A DNA stretch of 23,896 nucleotides, from contig JAYMTF010001361.1 of assembly GCA_036897485.1 (NCBI GenBank), forward strand, positions 1-23,896. Direction: 5' to 3'. A program made the position numbers and the translations under genes. The stretch comes from Pelargonium nanum. Its lineage: Eukaryota > Streptophyta > Magnoliopsida > Geraniales > Geraniaceae. This document shows positions 1 through 8,940 of the stretch, one piece after another. How positions within the stretch are numbered: position 1 is the first letter of the stretch; every line of letters begins with the position of its first letter. The notes beneath the pieces were generated by a model. The model saw only the letters and a program-made list of their open reading frames with translations. It was not told the origin of the DNA and did not search any database.

Positions 1-792
1 GTTTGGCTGCAACATTCAACCACAAGGTTTACTGCAGACAAGCCTTGGTTGGAGGAAACTATGCTGTTCTCAACACTACCACTTTTGTCCCAAACCCAGA
101 CTATTACAGGTCTTGCATATCATAACATCATCGAAAGATTCAAAAGTATCAAAACCCGGTTTAATATAACATAAACATGTCACTAACTCTGATAATAATA
201 CTTGTTTACCTCAGTGCACTTCTGTGGCATCGACTTATGGGAAGTAGAGTACTTGCTGTGACTCATTCTGGACCACCCGAGCTCAGAGTCTATGCTCATT
301 GCATGAAGAACCAAGAAAAAGATCAGGTTAGAAACACTTTTTAGGTTTCGAAGTTATTTGAAATCAGTGATGCAATATTGTTTCTTTTCGGGTTTTGAGG
401 TTATTTGAATTCACTGATGCAATATTGTTTCTTTTCGGGTTCTGCAGAAGGGGAACTGGGAGACTGGCATTGCACTACTGATGATCAACATGGCTAAGGA
501 CACTCCATTGGAAATTAATGTTGTCGATGACTTTGGTTTTCATCCTATGGAGAATAATGTGTATGGATCCGAGTTATTCCAACACAGAATAGAGTACCGT
601 TTGACGCCAAAAGACGGCAACATTCAGAGCGAAGTGATGCTGCTGAATGGGAAACCATTGGAGCTGACAGAGACAAATGATATTCCTAAGATGGATCCAG
701 ATTATAAGGATCCAGATTCTACCATCTATCTTGAACCTCAAACGATCCTCTTCACAACTCTCAGATACTTCAAGGCTCCTGCCTGTGCTTAG
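1..792 (+). CDS. Heparanase-like protein (GH79 family), 3' part of gene
   Basis: This is the C-terminal 187 residues of a plant heparanase-like (beta-glucuronidase type, glycoside hydrolase 79) protein, an enzyme family of the secretory path and cell wall that acts on glucuronic-acid-bearing glycans. Exons are 1-109 (codons begin at base 3), 215-326 and 448-792, all with GT/AG borders and a continuous frame; the stop is TAG at 790-792. The family signature here is the stretch containing NHKVYCRQALVGGNY and LNTTTFVPNPDYY, followed by ALLWHRLMG and RVYAHC. The tail is the C-terminal beta-sandwich part (LEPQTILFTTLRYF). The two catalytic glutamates of GH79 lie upstream, outside the window, so activity cannot be judged. 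The ATG at 481 lies inside the last exon and is not a gene start. The second intron carries a 47-bp tandem duplication that creates its acceptor (separate entry). Family call is confident; substrate is not. Confidence 0.92.
351..444 (+). repeat. 47-bp tandem duplication at an intron acceptor
   Basis: Two adjacent 47-bp copies, 351-397 and 398-444, differ at about four positions. Both lie in the last intron of the heparanase-like gene. The second copy ends in TTCTG followed by CAG, the used acceptor (exon starts at 448). At the same place the first copy reads TTTTGAGG and has no CAG. Confidence 0.9.
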
Positions 793-1615
793 AGAGAGTT
801 AGGCTTCTTGGTTTCTACACATTAGTTTGGTTTAGGTTGGGTAGTTAGATACTCAGTAGTTTTTTTTTTCTTCTTTTTCCTGATGGAATATAATAATAAG
901 ACAATGCTAGTTTCAAACAATGAACAAGCCCCTCTTTAGTTCTGATTTTGTTTTTGTTTACACAAACTGCAACACAGAAATTATATTAAAAATTGAATTG
1001 TATATGCGCTACACACTGACTTCCATAAGCATACTATTATATAAAGATGATAAAATGTACAATAAGCTTATTAGAGAGGTATTGAGCAAGGATCATGACA
1101 ATCATATTGTTAAGCATAATACTCAAATAATGAGCAAATGTTAAAATTACCTAAACAATCGTCATCACTCCCTCATATGCCAACGCAACACTTGCTGGGC
1201 AAGTTTCAAATTCCCACATTTAGCATACAAAAATCTATAAGACCAGTGCACAATCGCTAGAACCATTTCCCAACTCAAAAATACATGATATAAAAATCTT
1301 CAAAAATATATATATTTAAAACTAAAAATAAATAAGCCTTTTTTGCTAGTATCACTTCTAATAGTGTTAAAACGCACCGTTTAGACTGTCCTCCCCATTT
1401 TACCGTTTTCCACTTAGCGCTATTAAAATGGCACAGTTTAAGAGAATCTCAAAAATCAAACCTCAACCCATCAAACGATTACTCTGTTGACCTGAAAATT
1501 TTCCATTTTTATAAACTCCATCACCATGGTGCTCAAGAAATTTTCTTCCTTTTTGTTTCCGCAATTTTCTCGGCAACCAAACAGATGCTTACTTTCCTGG
1601 GAAATGTGAACGTCA
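793..1615. other. 3' UTR of the heparanase-like gene and spacer before the PPR gene
   Basis: The first ~110 bases after the stop are T-rich and end in AATATAATAATAAG-type sequence, a plausible polyadenylation region near 887-900. The rest is AT-rich spacer with one copy of the 22-bp direct repeat (903-924) and no recognisable coding sequence. A 74-codon open frame at 920-1144 has low-complexity AT-driven composition and no family resemblance. The segment just before 1616 would hold the PPR promoter and leader; I see no clear TATA box. Confidence 0.6.
903..924 (+). repeat. 22-bp direct repeat, left copy
   Basis: This segment begins AATGCTAG and ends CAATGAA. It is identical over 22 bases to 3450-3471 and in the same orientation. 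The flanking bases differ on both sides. The pair brackets about 2.5 kb that contains the whole intronless PPR gene. Confidence 0.95.
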
Positions 1616-3205
1616 ATGCCAATGTCAGGAGCCACCAGGAGATGCCTTTCGCAGTTGAAGAAATGCAGAAACATGAAGCAACTGAAACAAGTTCACGCTC
1701 AGGTCTTCACTTCTGGGCTGGGCTCTAATGGCTTTGCCTTGAGCCGCTTGCTTGCTTTTTGCTCCGATCCAGTTCATGGGAGCCTCAGCCATGCTCGTTC
1801 GATCTTCCACAACATTCAGGAACCCACCATTGTCATCTGCAACACCATGATCAAAGCTTTTTTTCTCAGAGACGATCTGCTCGGTTCGATTAGCGTTTTT
1901 GCTCGCATGTTGCGGAACGGTATTTCTCCTGATAATTACACTTTGCCTTATGTGTTGAAGGCTTGTTCACGGCTCAGTGATTGTTCTGTTGGGGAGGTTG
2001 TTCATGGGTATTGCTTGAAATTGGGCTTTGTGTTTGATCATTTTGTGGGTAATACTTTGGTTACTATGTACTCTGCGTTTGGTGATATGAGAACTGCGCG
2101 CTACGTGTTCGACGAAATTCCTGAGAGAGATGCTGCTTCTTGGACTGTTATGATTTCCAGGTATGCGAAGGTGGGTGATGTTGAGAATGCAAGATTGTTG
2201 TTTGATGAAGCGCCCGCCAAGGATATTGGGATTTGGGGTGCTATGGTTTCATGTTATGTGCAGAACAGTTGTTTCAAGGAAGGTCTGTATATGTTTCGGC
2301 TTATGCAGCGGTGTAATGTGGAGGCTGATGAAGGCATTTTTGTTAGCATTCTTTGCGCTTGTGCTCATTTGGGAGCATTGGATACTGGAATGTGGATCCA
2401 CGCATATCTTTATCGACTTGGTTTTCCATTGACTGATCGATTGTGCACTGTTCTGATAGATTTGTATGCTAAATGTGGGAATTTGAAATTAGCCCAGCAA
2501 GTGTTTGATGAAATGCCGAAGAGGAATACTAGTGGTTGGAATGCAATGATATCGGGAATGGCAATGCACGGGGATGGAGAGGGTGCTCTCGCATTGTTTT
2601 CGGAGATGGAAAGGGTTGGGGTCAAGCCCAATGATATAACCTTCATTTCTATATTTACTGCTTGTAGCTATTCCGGGATGGCATATGAGGGATTGAGGAT
2701 GCTAGATAGAATGCGTAGCGTTTACAATATTGAGCCGAAGAGTGAACATTATGGGTGCATAGTTGACCTTCTTAGCCGAGCTGGACTCCTTGAAGAAGCT
2801 AAGGAGATGATTGAGAGATTGCCTAACACAAGCAGCTCCTTGGATGAAGCAATGGCTTGGAGAGCATTACTAAGTGCGTGTTGCAACCATGGACAAGCTC
2901 AACTGGCTGAGGTTGCAGCTGAGAGACTTATGCAGCTTGAGCCTCACAGTGGGGTATACGTTCTTCTTTCGAATTTTTATGCAGCCGCTGGAAAACATGA
3001 TGAAGCCAGAAAGATAAGGAAGAAGATGAGAAATAGAGGTGTAGACAAGACACCGGGATGCAGTTCAATTGAGATTGATGGGGCTGTGTTCGAGTTCATT
3101 GCAGGTGAGAAAACACATCCACATATGGAAGAATTACATGGACTCTTGGAGAAGATACACCAACATCGCGATTATTCAGGTTATTTTAACATTTGCTCGA
3201 ATTAA
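1616..3205 (+). CDS. Pentatricopeptide repeat protein, PLS class with E/E+ tail
   Basis: An intronless 529-residue PPR protein of the plant PLS subclass. These are RNA-binding proteins of mitochondria or plastids, mostly C-to-U editing site-recognition factors. Repeats run from about residue 20 to 430, with typical PLS landmarks: NTMIKAF, VLKACSRL, GNTLVTMYSAFGD, ARYVFDEIPERD, SWTVMISRYAK, LIDLYAKCGNLKLA, WNAMISGMAMHG and HYGCIVDLLSRAG. The C-terminal E and E+ region (GVYVLLSNFYAAAGK, then TPGCSSIEIDG and FIAGEKTHPH) ends shortly afterwards. There is no DYW deaminase domain, so editing would need a DYW partner in trans. The start is fixed by an in-frame TGA at 1607-1609; a second in-frame ATG lies at 1622. 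The short basic N-terminus is compatible with organelle import, but the compartment is not decidable. I do not recognise the exact orthologue. The gene lies between convergent neighbours and inside a 22-bp direct repeat. Confidence 0.95.
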   Translation: MPMSGATRRCLSQLKKCRNMKQLKQVHAQVFTSGLGSNGFALSRLLAFCSDPVHGSLSHARSIFHNIQEPTIVICNTMIKAFFLRDDLLGSISVFARMLRNGISPDNYTLPYVLKACSRLSDCSVGEVVHGYCLKLGFVFDHFVGNTLVTMYSAFGDMRTARYVFDEIPERDAASWTVMISRYAKVGDVENARLLFDEAPAKDIGIWGAMVSCYVQNSCFKEGLYMFRLMQRCNVEADEGIFVSILCACAHLGALDTGMWIHAYLYRLGFPLTDRLCTVLIDLYAKCGNLKLAQQVFDEMPKRNTSGWNAMISGMAMHGDGEGALALFSEMERVGVKPNDITFISIFTACSYSGMAYEGLRMLDRMRSVYNIEPKSEHYGCIVDLLSRAGLLEEAKEMIERLPNTSSSLDEAMAWRALLSACCNHGQAQLAEVAAERLMQLEPHSGVYVLLSNFYAAAGKHDEARKIRKKMRNRGVDKTPGCSSIEIDGAVFEFIAGEKTHPHMEELHGLLEKIHQHRDYSGYFNICSN

Positions 3206-3360
3206 TAAACTATGATTATTTGAGTATTAAGCTTATTAGTTTGTCATAATAAGCTCGTATCATTTCATAATCTTTATTTAAGAGTTTGCATATGGAAATC
3301 AGTGTGTAATGCATAGTTTGTATTCAATTAATTTATAAAATAATTGTGTTGCAGTTTGAG

Positions 3361-3378
3361 CAACAACAACAACAACAG
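3361..3378 (+). repeat. (CAA)n microsatellite
   Basis: Five perfect CAA units followed by CAG, in the spacer after the PPR gene. Confidence 0.9.
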
Positions 3379-3449
3379 AAAATCCGAACTAGAAACGCTA
3401 GTCAATACCACATTTTGCTGTGGGCAAAATTTGAATTACTCTCGTTGTT

Positions 3450-3471
3450 AATGCTAGTTTCAAACAATGAA
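3450..3471 (+). repeat. 22-bp direct repeat, right copy
   Basis: Exact copy of 903-924 in the same orientation. It ends 20 bases before the LRR stop codon (3492-3494, minus strand) and so lies in the probable LRR 3' UTR. Confidence 0.95.
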
Positions 3472-3491
3472 AGAATAGGTTGATGTCTAAA

Positions 3492-6081
3492 CTAAAACAT
3501 AGAATCTGAGTCAGAAGCTTCAAGGACTTTGTGCACACCAATAGCTTTTACACCGGGTTTGAATGCGTTTCCTTCAACATACCTATGTCAAACATTCATC
3601 TTATAAAAAATAAAGTTATTTGGAAATACATAACTTGAGGAGTTATTAGATTTCCTAATCCGAGTGGCGGAAGAAACTCACAGTTCTTTCAAAAACGGGT
3701 GTCTATAGAAGCCAACTGGTATCCTCCCTGTAAGTTGGTTGTGATCCAAGTATCTGAAATACGATAAGAGAGCTTTAGAGCCAAAAAGTTTCATCCCATA
3801 TTTACAAGAACAGTTACAATTGAATTGGGATTGAAGAAACTCACAAATAAATCAATCTAGGCATGCGAGAAAGTGGAGCTGGTACTGGTCCGGTCATTTT
3901 GTTGTAGGACAAATACCTGTTAGAAGCATAGTTACAAGTTATTTTCCGCAGAAACACAGAAGAAAACTGAGCAGTAGCAAAAACTAGTCTATAGTACATA
4001 CACGATCTCCAGGTTGGTCAGGTTTGCGAGCTGCGCTGGAATTCCTCCAGTTAGGTAGTTGCTATTGAGATAACTATAAATTGCTCAAAGTTAGCTCTCT
4101 CTCTTTTTAATGGAACTTTCACCAACTGTGTGCAAATGAAATGTAAAATAGCCCTCTAGGGTTAGCTACTTACAGATTGCGAAGAGACGGAAAGCAACCC
4201 TCGATCCGTATAAGTTCTCTTAGAGTACCCACCAGATGATTTGAACCGACATCCCTGTGGACATGTTGCATAGTTTAAGGTAACGACAGACAACATATGC
4301 TAAACCTACGACAAGATATGAGCTAGAAGGAAAAGAAAAAGAAAATAAAGATGGAATGTTACAGATGTCGTAGATGTTGTAGAGTGCCCAATTCTGGTGG
4401 AATTTTCCCAACAAAACGGTTATGGTGTAGATAGAGGTAGCGAAGCTCTGGAAGATTTGCAAGCTCCCTAGGGATTTGCCCTCTGAAATTGTTGAAGCTC
4501 AAGTGTCTGCATAAGCTTTGGTTAGTAGTCTATAATAAACTCAGTATATTATAACTAATAGAAATGTAGAGTTACTCACAAGTGTGTTAGACTCTTCAGT
4601 TCACCAATTTCTGGAGGAAATGGATCTTGTAGCTTATTCCACCTCAAGTTACTAAAAGAGGAAAGAAAACCCCAGTGAACACAAATACCTCAGATAAAAT
4701 GAACCACAATATTGGATTAGAATTCTGTTTATTACCATTTAGGTAGCGATGGGATTAGAGTTTATGTTTAGCAGTGAGAACGTGATTCTCATTCTTCATG
4801 TTTGGATTAAGACTAGCATTTTGTTCCATTCAGCACATACCGTTCAAATCCATCCACATAGCACGATTGACATGCAATGAATCGGAACAAAATGACAAGC
4901 TTTTGGAACAAAACCCGCTAGCTACATCATAACACACAAATACATAGACCATGTATATTACTCTCAATGTGTCTCAAAATTAGTGTATTGTTTCTCTCAT
5001 AATTATGTCCTAAAACAGGCGTCCTCTTTCCGTTTTATAAAGATAGTTATACATGAATTACCAATAATATTCTTAGTTAGAATTCATTGAGTTTGTTACA
5101 TCAACATTTTGTGTATCAGTAGAATCGATTACTAAATCTAAGTGCACAGGAAGTAATGAACTCACAGTGTCTTCAGATGCTTCAGCCTCCCAATTTGTGG
5201 AGGAATAGGCCCTGTCAACTTGTTATTATGGAAGTCTCTGTCACAAACAATCAAACATAATATAAACATTCAGAAACCTAGACATTGATATAATGATATT
5301 TGTCATTGTAAAGTTTACCCAGAACTGCAAATACAAACAAGTACCCTACTAGCCATCCAACTAAACTACAAATTTAGAGACTACATATGCATCTCCTACA
5401 GTATCAGTAATTTAGAGTGCCAATTTGTGGTGGGTCGTGTTCGTGTCGTGCTGAAGGGTGACTGTGTGCTGCTTAACCTAACACGAACACGACACATTAG
5501 TATCATGATGAACACATCGTGAAGAAGAAAAGAAACCCAGAAAGATAGAAGAATCTTACAGTCTTGTAAGATCCAACAAATTAGTCACTGCTGTAGGAAA
5601 CGGCCCCACAATCGACACTGCATAAACTTCCCTGCAAAACCATACATACAATCAAACAACCAAAACCCAGAAACCAAAAAACCTCAAAACCCGACCAAGA
5701 CCAAACCAAACTTCAGAATCAAAAGCTTACAATCCAGTAACAACACTGTAATCTCCGACAGTGGAGCAACTAACGCCGGACCAAGCCGGCATGTCACCAT
5801 CTCCACAAGGGTCGTCTCCGGCCCACGAATACACCACCCTCCACCCCAAAGAAGCCTTGATCTCATTCAGTGCCTTAACTGCACCAAACCCACCATGAAT
5901 TCAACTCAATCCTCAAATGGGTTGCAATCAAAATTCAAAATTTCATCACAGAAATCAACCTACCATCTCTCTTGAGGGTCTTGCAGAGAACACAATTGAA
6001 CAAAATTGAAGAAATGAGAAGGAGAAGAAGAAGAAGAAGTGGGAATGTGAAGAAACGAGCCATTTGGAACAGAGTGTTCAT
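3492..6081 (-). CDS. Secreted leucine-rich-repeat protein without kinase
   Basis: Eleven exons on the minus strand (5'->3'): 6081-5964, 5878-5731, 5631-5560, 5237-5166, 4651-4580, 4506-4363, 4254-4174, 4073-4002, 3916-3845, 3753-3682, 3582-3492. They total 1014 nt, 337 residues, and all have GT/AG introns in frame. Residues 1 to ~32 are a signal peptide with a Leu run encoded by a CTT microsatellite. Then come KTLKRD, an N-cap with paired cysteines (DDPCGDGDMPAW, SGVSC), and about ten plant-type LRRs such as NNKLTGPIPPQIGRL, LNLRWNKLQD and YLDHNQLTGRIP. The C-terminus (YVEGNAFKPGVKAIGVHKVL) ends without membrane helix or kinase, so a secreted or wall-associated binding protein is inferred. 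Nearly every LRR is its own 72-nt phase-2 exon; the sixth exon is 144 nt (two repeats) and the seventh 81 nt. It resembles a conserved single-copy-like plant LRR family of ~330 residues; its ligand is unknown to me. Confidence 0.93.
4741..4925. mobile_element. Possible MITE-like insertion in an LRR intron
   Basis: Lies in the largest LRR intron (4652-5165). The left end starts GGTAGCGATGGG and the right end finishes CCCGCTAGCTAC, an imperfect inverted match. Inside are exact 11-bp inverted arms, 4817-4827 and 4884-4894. The left half shares pieces with the MITE-like element at 10897-11065 (GGTAGCG end, GTGAG...GATTCT...TTTGGAT.AAG). No clear target-site duplication was found. Confidence 0.4.
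5434..5493. repeat. Inverted repeat with 13-bp perfect arms
   Basis: GTCGTGTTCGTGT at 5434-5446 is the reverse complement of 5481-5493, leaving a 34-nt loop. It lies in the third LRR intron (5238-5559). Such CG-containing GTCGTGTTCGTGTCGTG motifs recur in dispersed plant repeats, so this is probably a transposon-end relic. Confidence 0.7.
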
Positions 6082-7479
6082 CGAAACAGAGCGTGAGATA
6101 CAGAACAAAAAATAGTTAAATTAAATTAAATAAATGTGTATAAATTATAGATAGATTACTAGAAATAGATAGATCTGAAAATAGTAGGAGTAGGAAGAGG
6201 AGGAGATAGATATCAGTTTCTGAGTTCGGTTGTTAAGTTTGTTTATGGGCTCATATCATTTTTATTATTTATTAATTTTATATTTAGTTACTTTTATTCA
6301 AAAATCAGTTTGGTTTGGTCCCTCCAAATGTAAGTTTAACGTTAAATCCTCATTATTTTGAAGCCTTTAATTATTGGGAACTATTATTTATTTTCTGTTA
6401 GATTCGGATAAGAGATTTTTTAACAATAAAATGGTTTGATAAGACAAAATTCAAATTTGAATTGTTGAGATTGAATAATTGATTCAAAATTATTGGATTA
6501 TTACAATCACAAAGGCTAATAAGTCATTAATTAATTTTTTTTTTTCATGGACTTGTTCAATTCAACCATGCATTGTCAATAAAATAGCCATTAGTTGTAT
6601 TTCAGCTTCAGCCATAACCAAACTTTAAACCCAAAATGAAGAACAATTTGGGTTTGAGTCTGGATCACATTGAGTTTCTTTTGGTTTGAGCTGAAAAATC
6701 CAACCTAAAAGGTGCGTGGGTTACAAACTTTGAATCGGACTTTAGATTTTACATGTAAAATGTGTGAATTTGACCTAATAGTCCCAAATTTGCTCAGGTT
6801 TAGTTTATGCAGCCCAAAGTCGTTCAATATACTGATCGAAATTTCAGTACTCGTGAGTTCAGGTTTCAAACTGTCGACTCTACCGAAACAAAGCGGTAAC
6901 AATAAATGAATCTCAAATGAAATGCATGAAACTGAAAACAGAGTAACAAGAAATTGAAGTACTATCTTTCTTCTTCTTCTTCTTCGTAGAGATTCATGTA
7001 CATAATGAAAACTATTACAGATATCGAAACAAAATACCCATTTTGCCCTCTCCACCACCAAAATGGGACTCTCATGGTCACAGGTCTTCTTCGAAACCTT
7101 CAATCCAAAAACACCCAAAAAGGTTCACCATTTCCTTGCTTGTTTCTGCTTCTTCTTGCTGTAAATGTAAATGCCCATAAAATTTGATGGAGACAGATGA
7201 TGATACAGACTCGAATTTCAAAAAACAAACAGGGAAATAGCAACCACATATGGCCTCTCAAAAACAGAGCAACGATTTAATGTAAAAACATTACAAGAAC
7301 CTAAAAAAAACAGAGACTCTCCGATGATCAGGCGGCGACAGACTCGTAGCTGTTTCTTGTATTCAAGAAACCAAGAAATGATACAAATATGTAGAGATTT
7401 AAAACAGGGTCAAGAAACAGAGCACTCTGAGATCGTAGCTACGGAGGAGAAAATGGCGGATTCAGCGAAATGGGTTTGG
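6082..7479. other. Spacer: LRR promoter side and CLE downstream side
   Basis: Nearest the LRR start is a purine-rich tract (about 6183-6210), which on the LRR sense strand is a CT-rich leader or promoter element. The middle (6240-6700) is AT-rich with poly-T and nothing recognisable. A (TTC)6 run lies at 6968-6985. A 137-codon minus-strand frame at 6705-7118 looks like no known family. Part of 7000-7479 is probably the 3' UTR of the CLE gene. Confidence 0.5.
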
Positions 7480-7791
7480 TCAGTTGTGAAGTGGGTTGGG
7501 GCCGGAAGGGACGAGCCGCTTCTCCACGCCGTATCTCGGGTCAATTTCGCGACTCTCGTCCACCACCGGCCGTGGCGGCGGCGGAGGCAGAGGCCGGTAA
7601 CGGTGGGTCAGTTTCTGTCGCCGGCGAAGGTTCTGACGCAGAAGAACAGAGCCGCAAGAACGGTGGTAGTGGTGGAGGCGATGTCTGGACGAGGCGGCGG
7701 TTTCCGGCAATGGGTCGGTGGAGGCAGAGAGTGAGAGCAAGAAACAGAGGAGACAGATGGTGAAGACGAGGAATTGAAGCGTGGTCTTCAT
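7480..7791 (-). CDS. CLE: CLE peptide precursor (CLE9/CLE10-type)
   Basis: A single-exon, 103-residue CLAVATA3/ESR-related peptide precursor. Residues 1 to ~24 are a hydrophobic signal peptide (MKTTLQFLVFTICLLCFLLS). A basic, proline-rich variable region follows. Residues 92-103 are the CLE dodecapeptide RLVPSGPNPLHN, ending at the TGA (7480-7482), with a Lys just before it. As far as I recall this dodecapeptide is the same as that of Arabidopsis CLE9 and CLE10, secreted hydroxyproline-modified signals read by LRR receptor kinases (BAM and HSL1 types) in vascular and stomatal development. The start is the ATG at 7791, with the signal peptide directly behind it. The leader is CT-rich and a TATA box lies at 8030-8025 (minus). 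The + strand opposite is also open (7324-7734, 7470-7763), but only as GC-rich shadow frames. Family call is very firm; the exact orthologue is less certain. Confidence 0.93.
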   Translation of the reverse strand: MKTTLQFLVFTICLLCFLLSLSASTDPLPETAASSRHRLHHYHRSCGSVLLRQNLRRRQKLTHRYRPLPPPPPRPVVDESREIDPRYGVEKRLVPSGPNPLHN

Positions 7792-7821
7792 GGCTGATTG
7801 TGAAGAAACAGAGGAAGTTGC

Positions 7822-7839
7822 AGAGAGAGAGAGAGAGAG
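7822..7839. repeat. (AG)9 microsatellite in the CLE leader
   Basis: Nine AG units on the + strand, hence (CT)9 on the sense strand of the CLE gene, about 30-50 bases upstream of its ATG. CT-rich leaders are common in plant 5' UTRs. Confidence 0.85.
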
Positions 7840-8024
7840 TATGGAGAAATGGGAAGAGGGAGTTAAATGCAGAGGAGCGAGAGGCTCATGAAAAACAGAG
7901 TGGGCAATTTCTCAACCATCGATCATCAAAGGAATCACGCATTTCTGGGTGTAATGTGTACTCGTTATTGAAGAATTTGAGACTCTGACAAAGAGAGGAC
8001 CTTGTGATTCAGGGCATTTTGGAC

Positions 8025-8030
8025 TTTATA
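8025..8030 (-). promoter_or_regulatory. TATA box of the CLE gene
   Basis: TATAAA on the minus strand (context CTATAAAG), 234 bases upstream of the CLE ATG. It predicts transcription starting near 7995-8000 and a leader of about 200 bases containing the (CT)9 run. Assigned from consensus and position only. Confidence 0.5.
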
Positions 8031-8546
8031 GTGCCTTTTCTTTTTTGTTGGGGAAATTAAGGATACTGTTTTTCATTCTTCTTTTTTCTTTTTTTAACAG
8101 AACAAAAAAGGGTAAATTTGGTGGGAAGTCAAAAAGATTTTACTGGAATTTTGGACGTATAGGATGAATTGTTTTTTATGGGTCGCTTGTGAAGCTTATA
8201 AGTAGGATGCAAGGTCGGGATTATTCGTTTTAAATTGAAAATATTTTATTCAAACGTGGGATAATAATATGTAAATCACAGAACGACTTTGGGGTGAATA
8301 AGCTTCATGTCATCATTTACTTTCAAAATTTAAATAAATGTATTGAACGCAATTTTGAATAATTAATGAATGTGTAGGAGTAGAAATCTCGCATGCTCGT
8401 AATAGAAATTTGTCTGAGCGGATGTCCAGGCGGAAAGTCATGATCCCAACCAACCAATCTCTCCAAAGGGACTAAACTTATCCAACAACTCGTCCCACAT
8501 TAAGTCGACCTAGAACAATCAAAACCCTTTTGTACAAACCATGTAA

Positions 8547-8940
8547 ATGTGCTCTAGAAGCAACATCAATGTTGCAACCTCAAAAGTCATATCAAGAAAT
8601 TGTTCACTAAATGAGCTTATTCTTCTTAATTTAACTCCAGTAAAAGAGCTCCTGATGCACCATCAATGTAACGGCCTAAGAAATCACGCCGCGATAATGC
8701 TCCCCAAACTAGCTCACCTTATTAGTTCAACCAAGAAACAGTTATTGTTGCACCATCAATGATGTGGCCTTATATTGCGACGTTGTCCAAAACGAGTTAA
8801 AACTATGAGTTTTTGTTGCTCTATAAATGTTGCAACCTCAAAAGCAATGTCGCGACATCACCCTCAAACGAGGCAAGAAAATGAGCACTTGTTGCACTTA
8901 AAGGTGCTCCTAAAGCATCATCAATACCATGACATTAGTG
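8547..8940 (+). repeat. Degenerate tandem repeat, ~95-bp unit
   Basis: A recurring block of the type TTGxTGCaxxATCAATGTTGCAACCTCA...gCGACATC occurs about five times. The ATCAAT-like core falls at 8565, 8662, 8755, 8823 and 8920, so steps are 97, 93, 68 and 97. The best-preserved stretch, ATGTTGCAACCTCAAAAG, occurs in the first and fourth copies. Copies are diverged and the borders approximate. Confidence 0.6.

Larger units (their letters stand above)
3206..3491. other. Shared 3' region of convergent PPR and LRR genes
   Basis: AT-rich spacer of 286 bases between the PPR stop and the LRR stop. It holds a (CAA)5 run, the right copy of the 22-bp repeat and, on the minus strand, an AATAAA (3273-3278) about 215 bases past the LRR stop that could serve its polyadenylation. 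If so, the two transcripts overlap or nearly meet here. Confidence 0.5.

Noticed and set aside
920-1144. 74-codon open frame on + strand after the heparanase-like gene
   Set aside because: AT-driven composition, no family motif, and it begins within the 22-bp repeat; treated as chance.
6705-7118. 137-codon minus-strand frame between the LRR and CLE genes
   Set aside because: Contains an Arg run from the TTC microsatellite and no recognisable domain; more likely CLE 3' UTR and spacer.
7324-7763. Two + strand frames (136 and 97 codons) opposite the CLE gene
   Set aside because: They are reverse-complement shadows of the GC-rich CLE coding region and show no motif, whereas the minus frame ends exactly in a CLE peptide.
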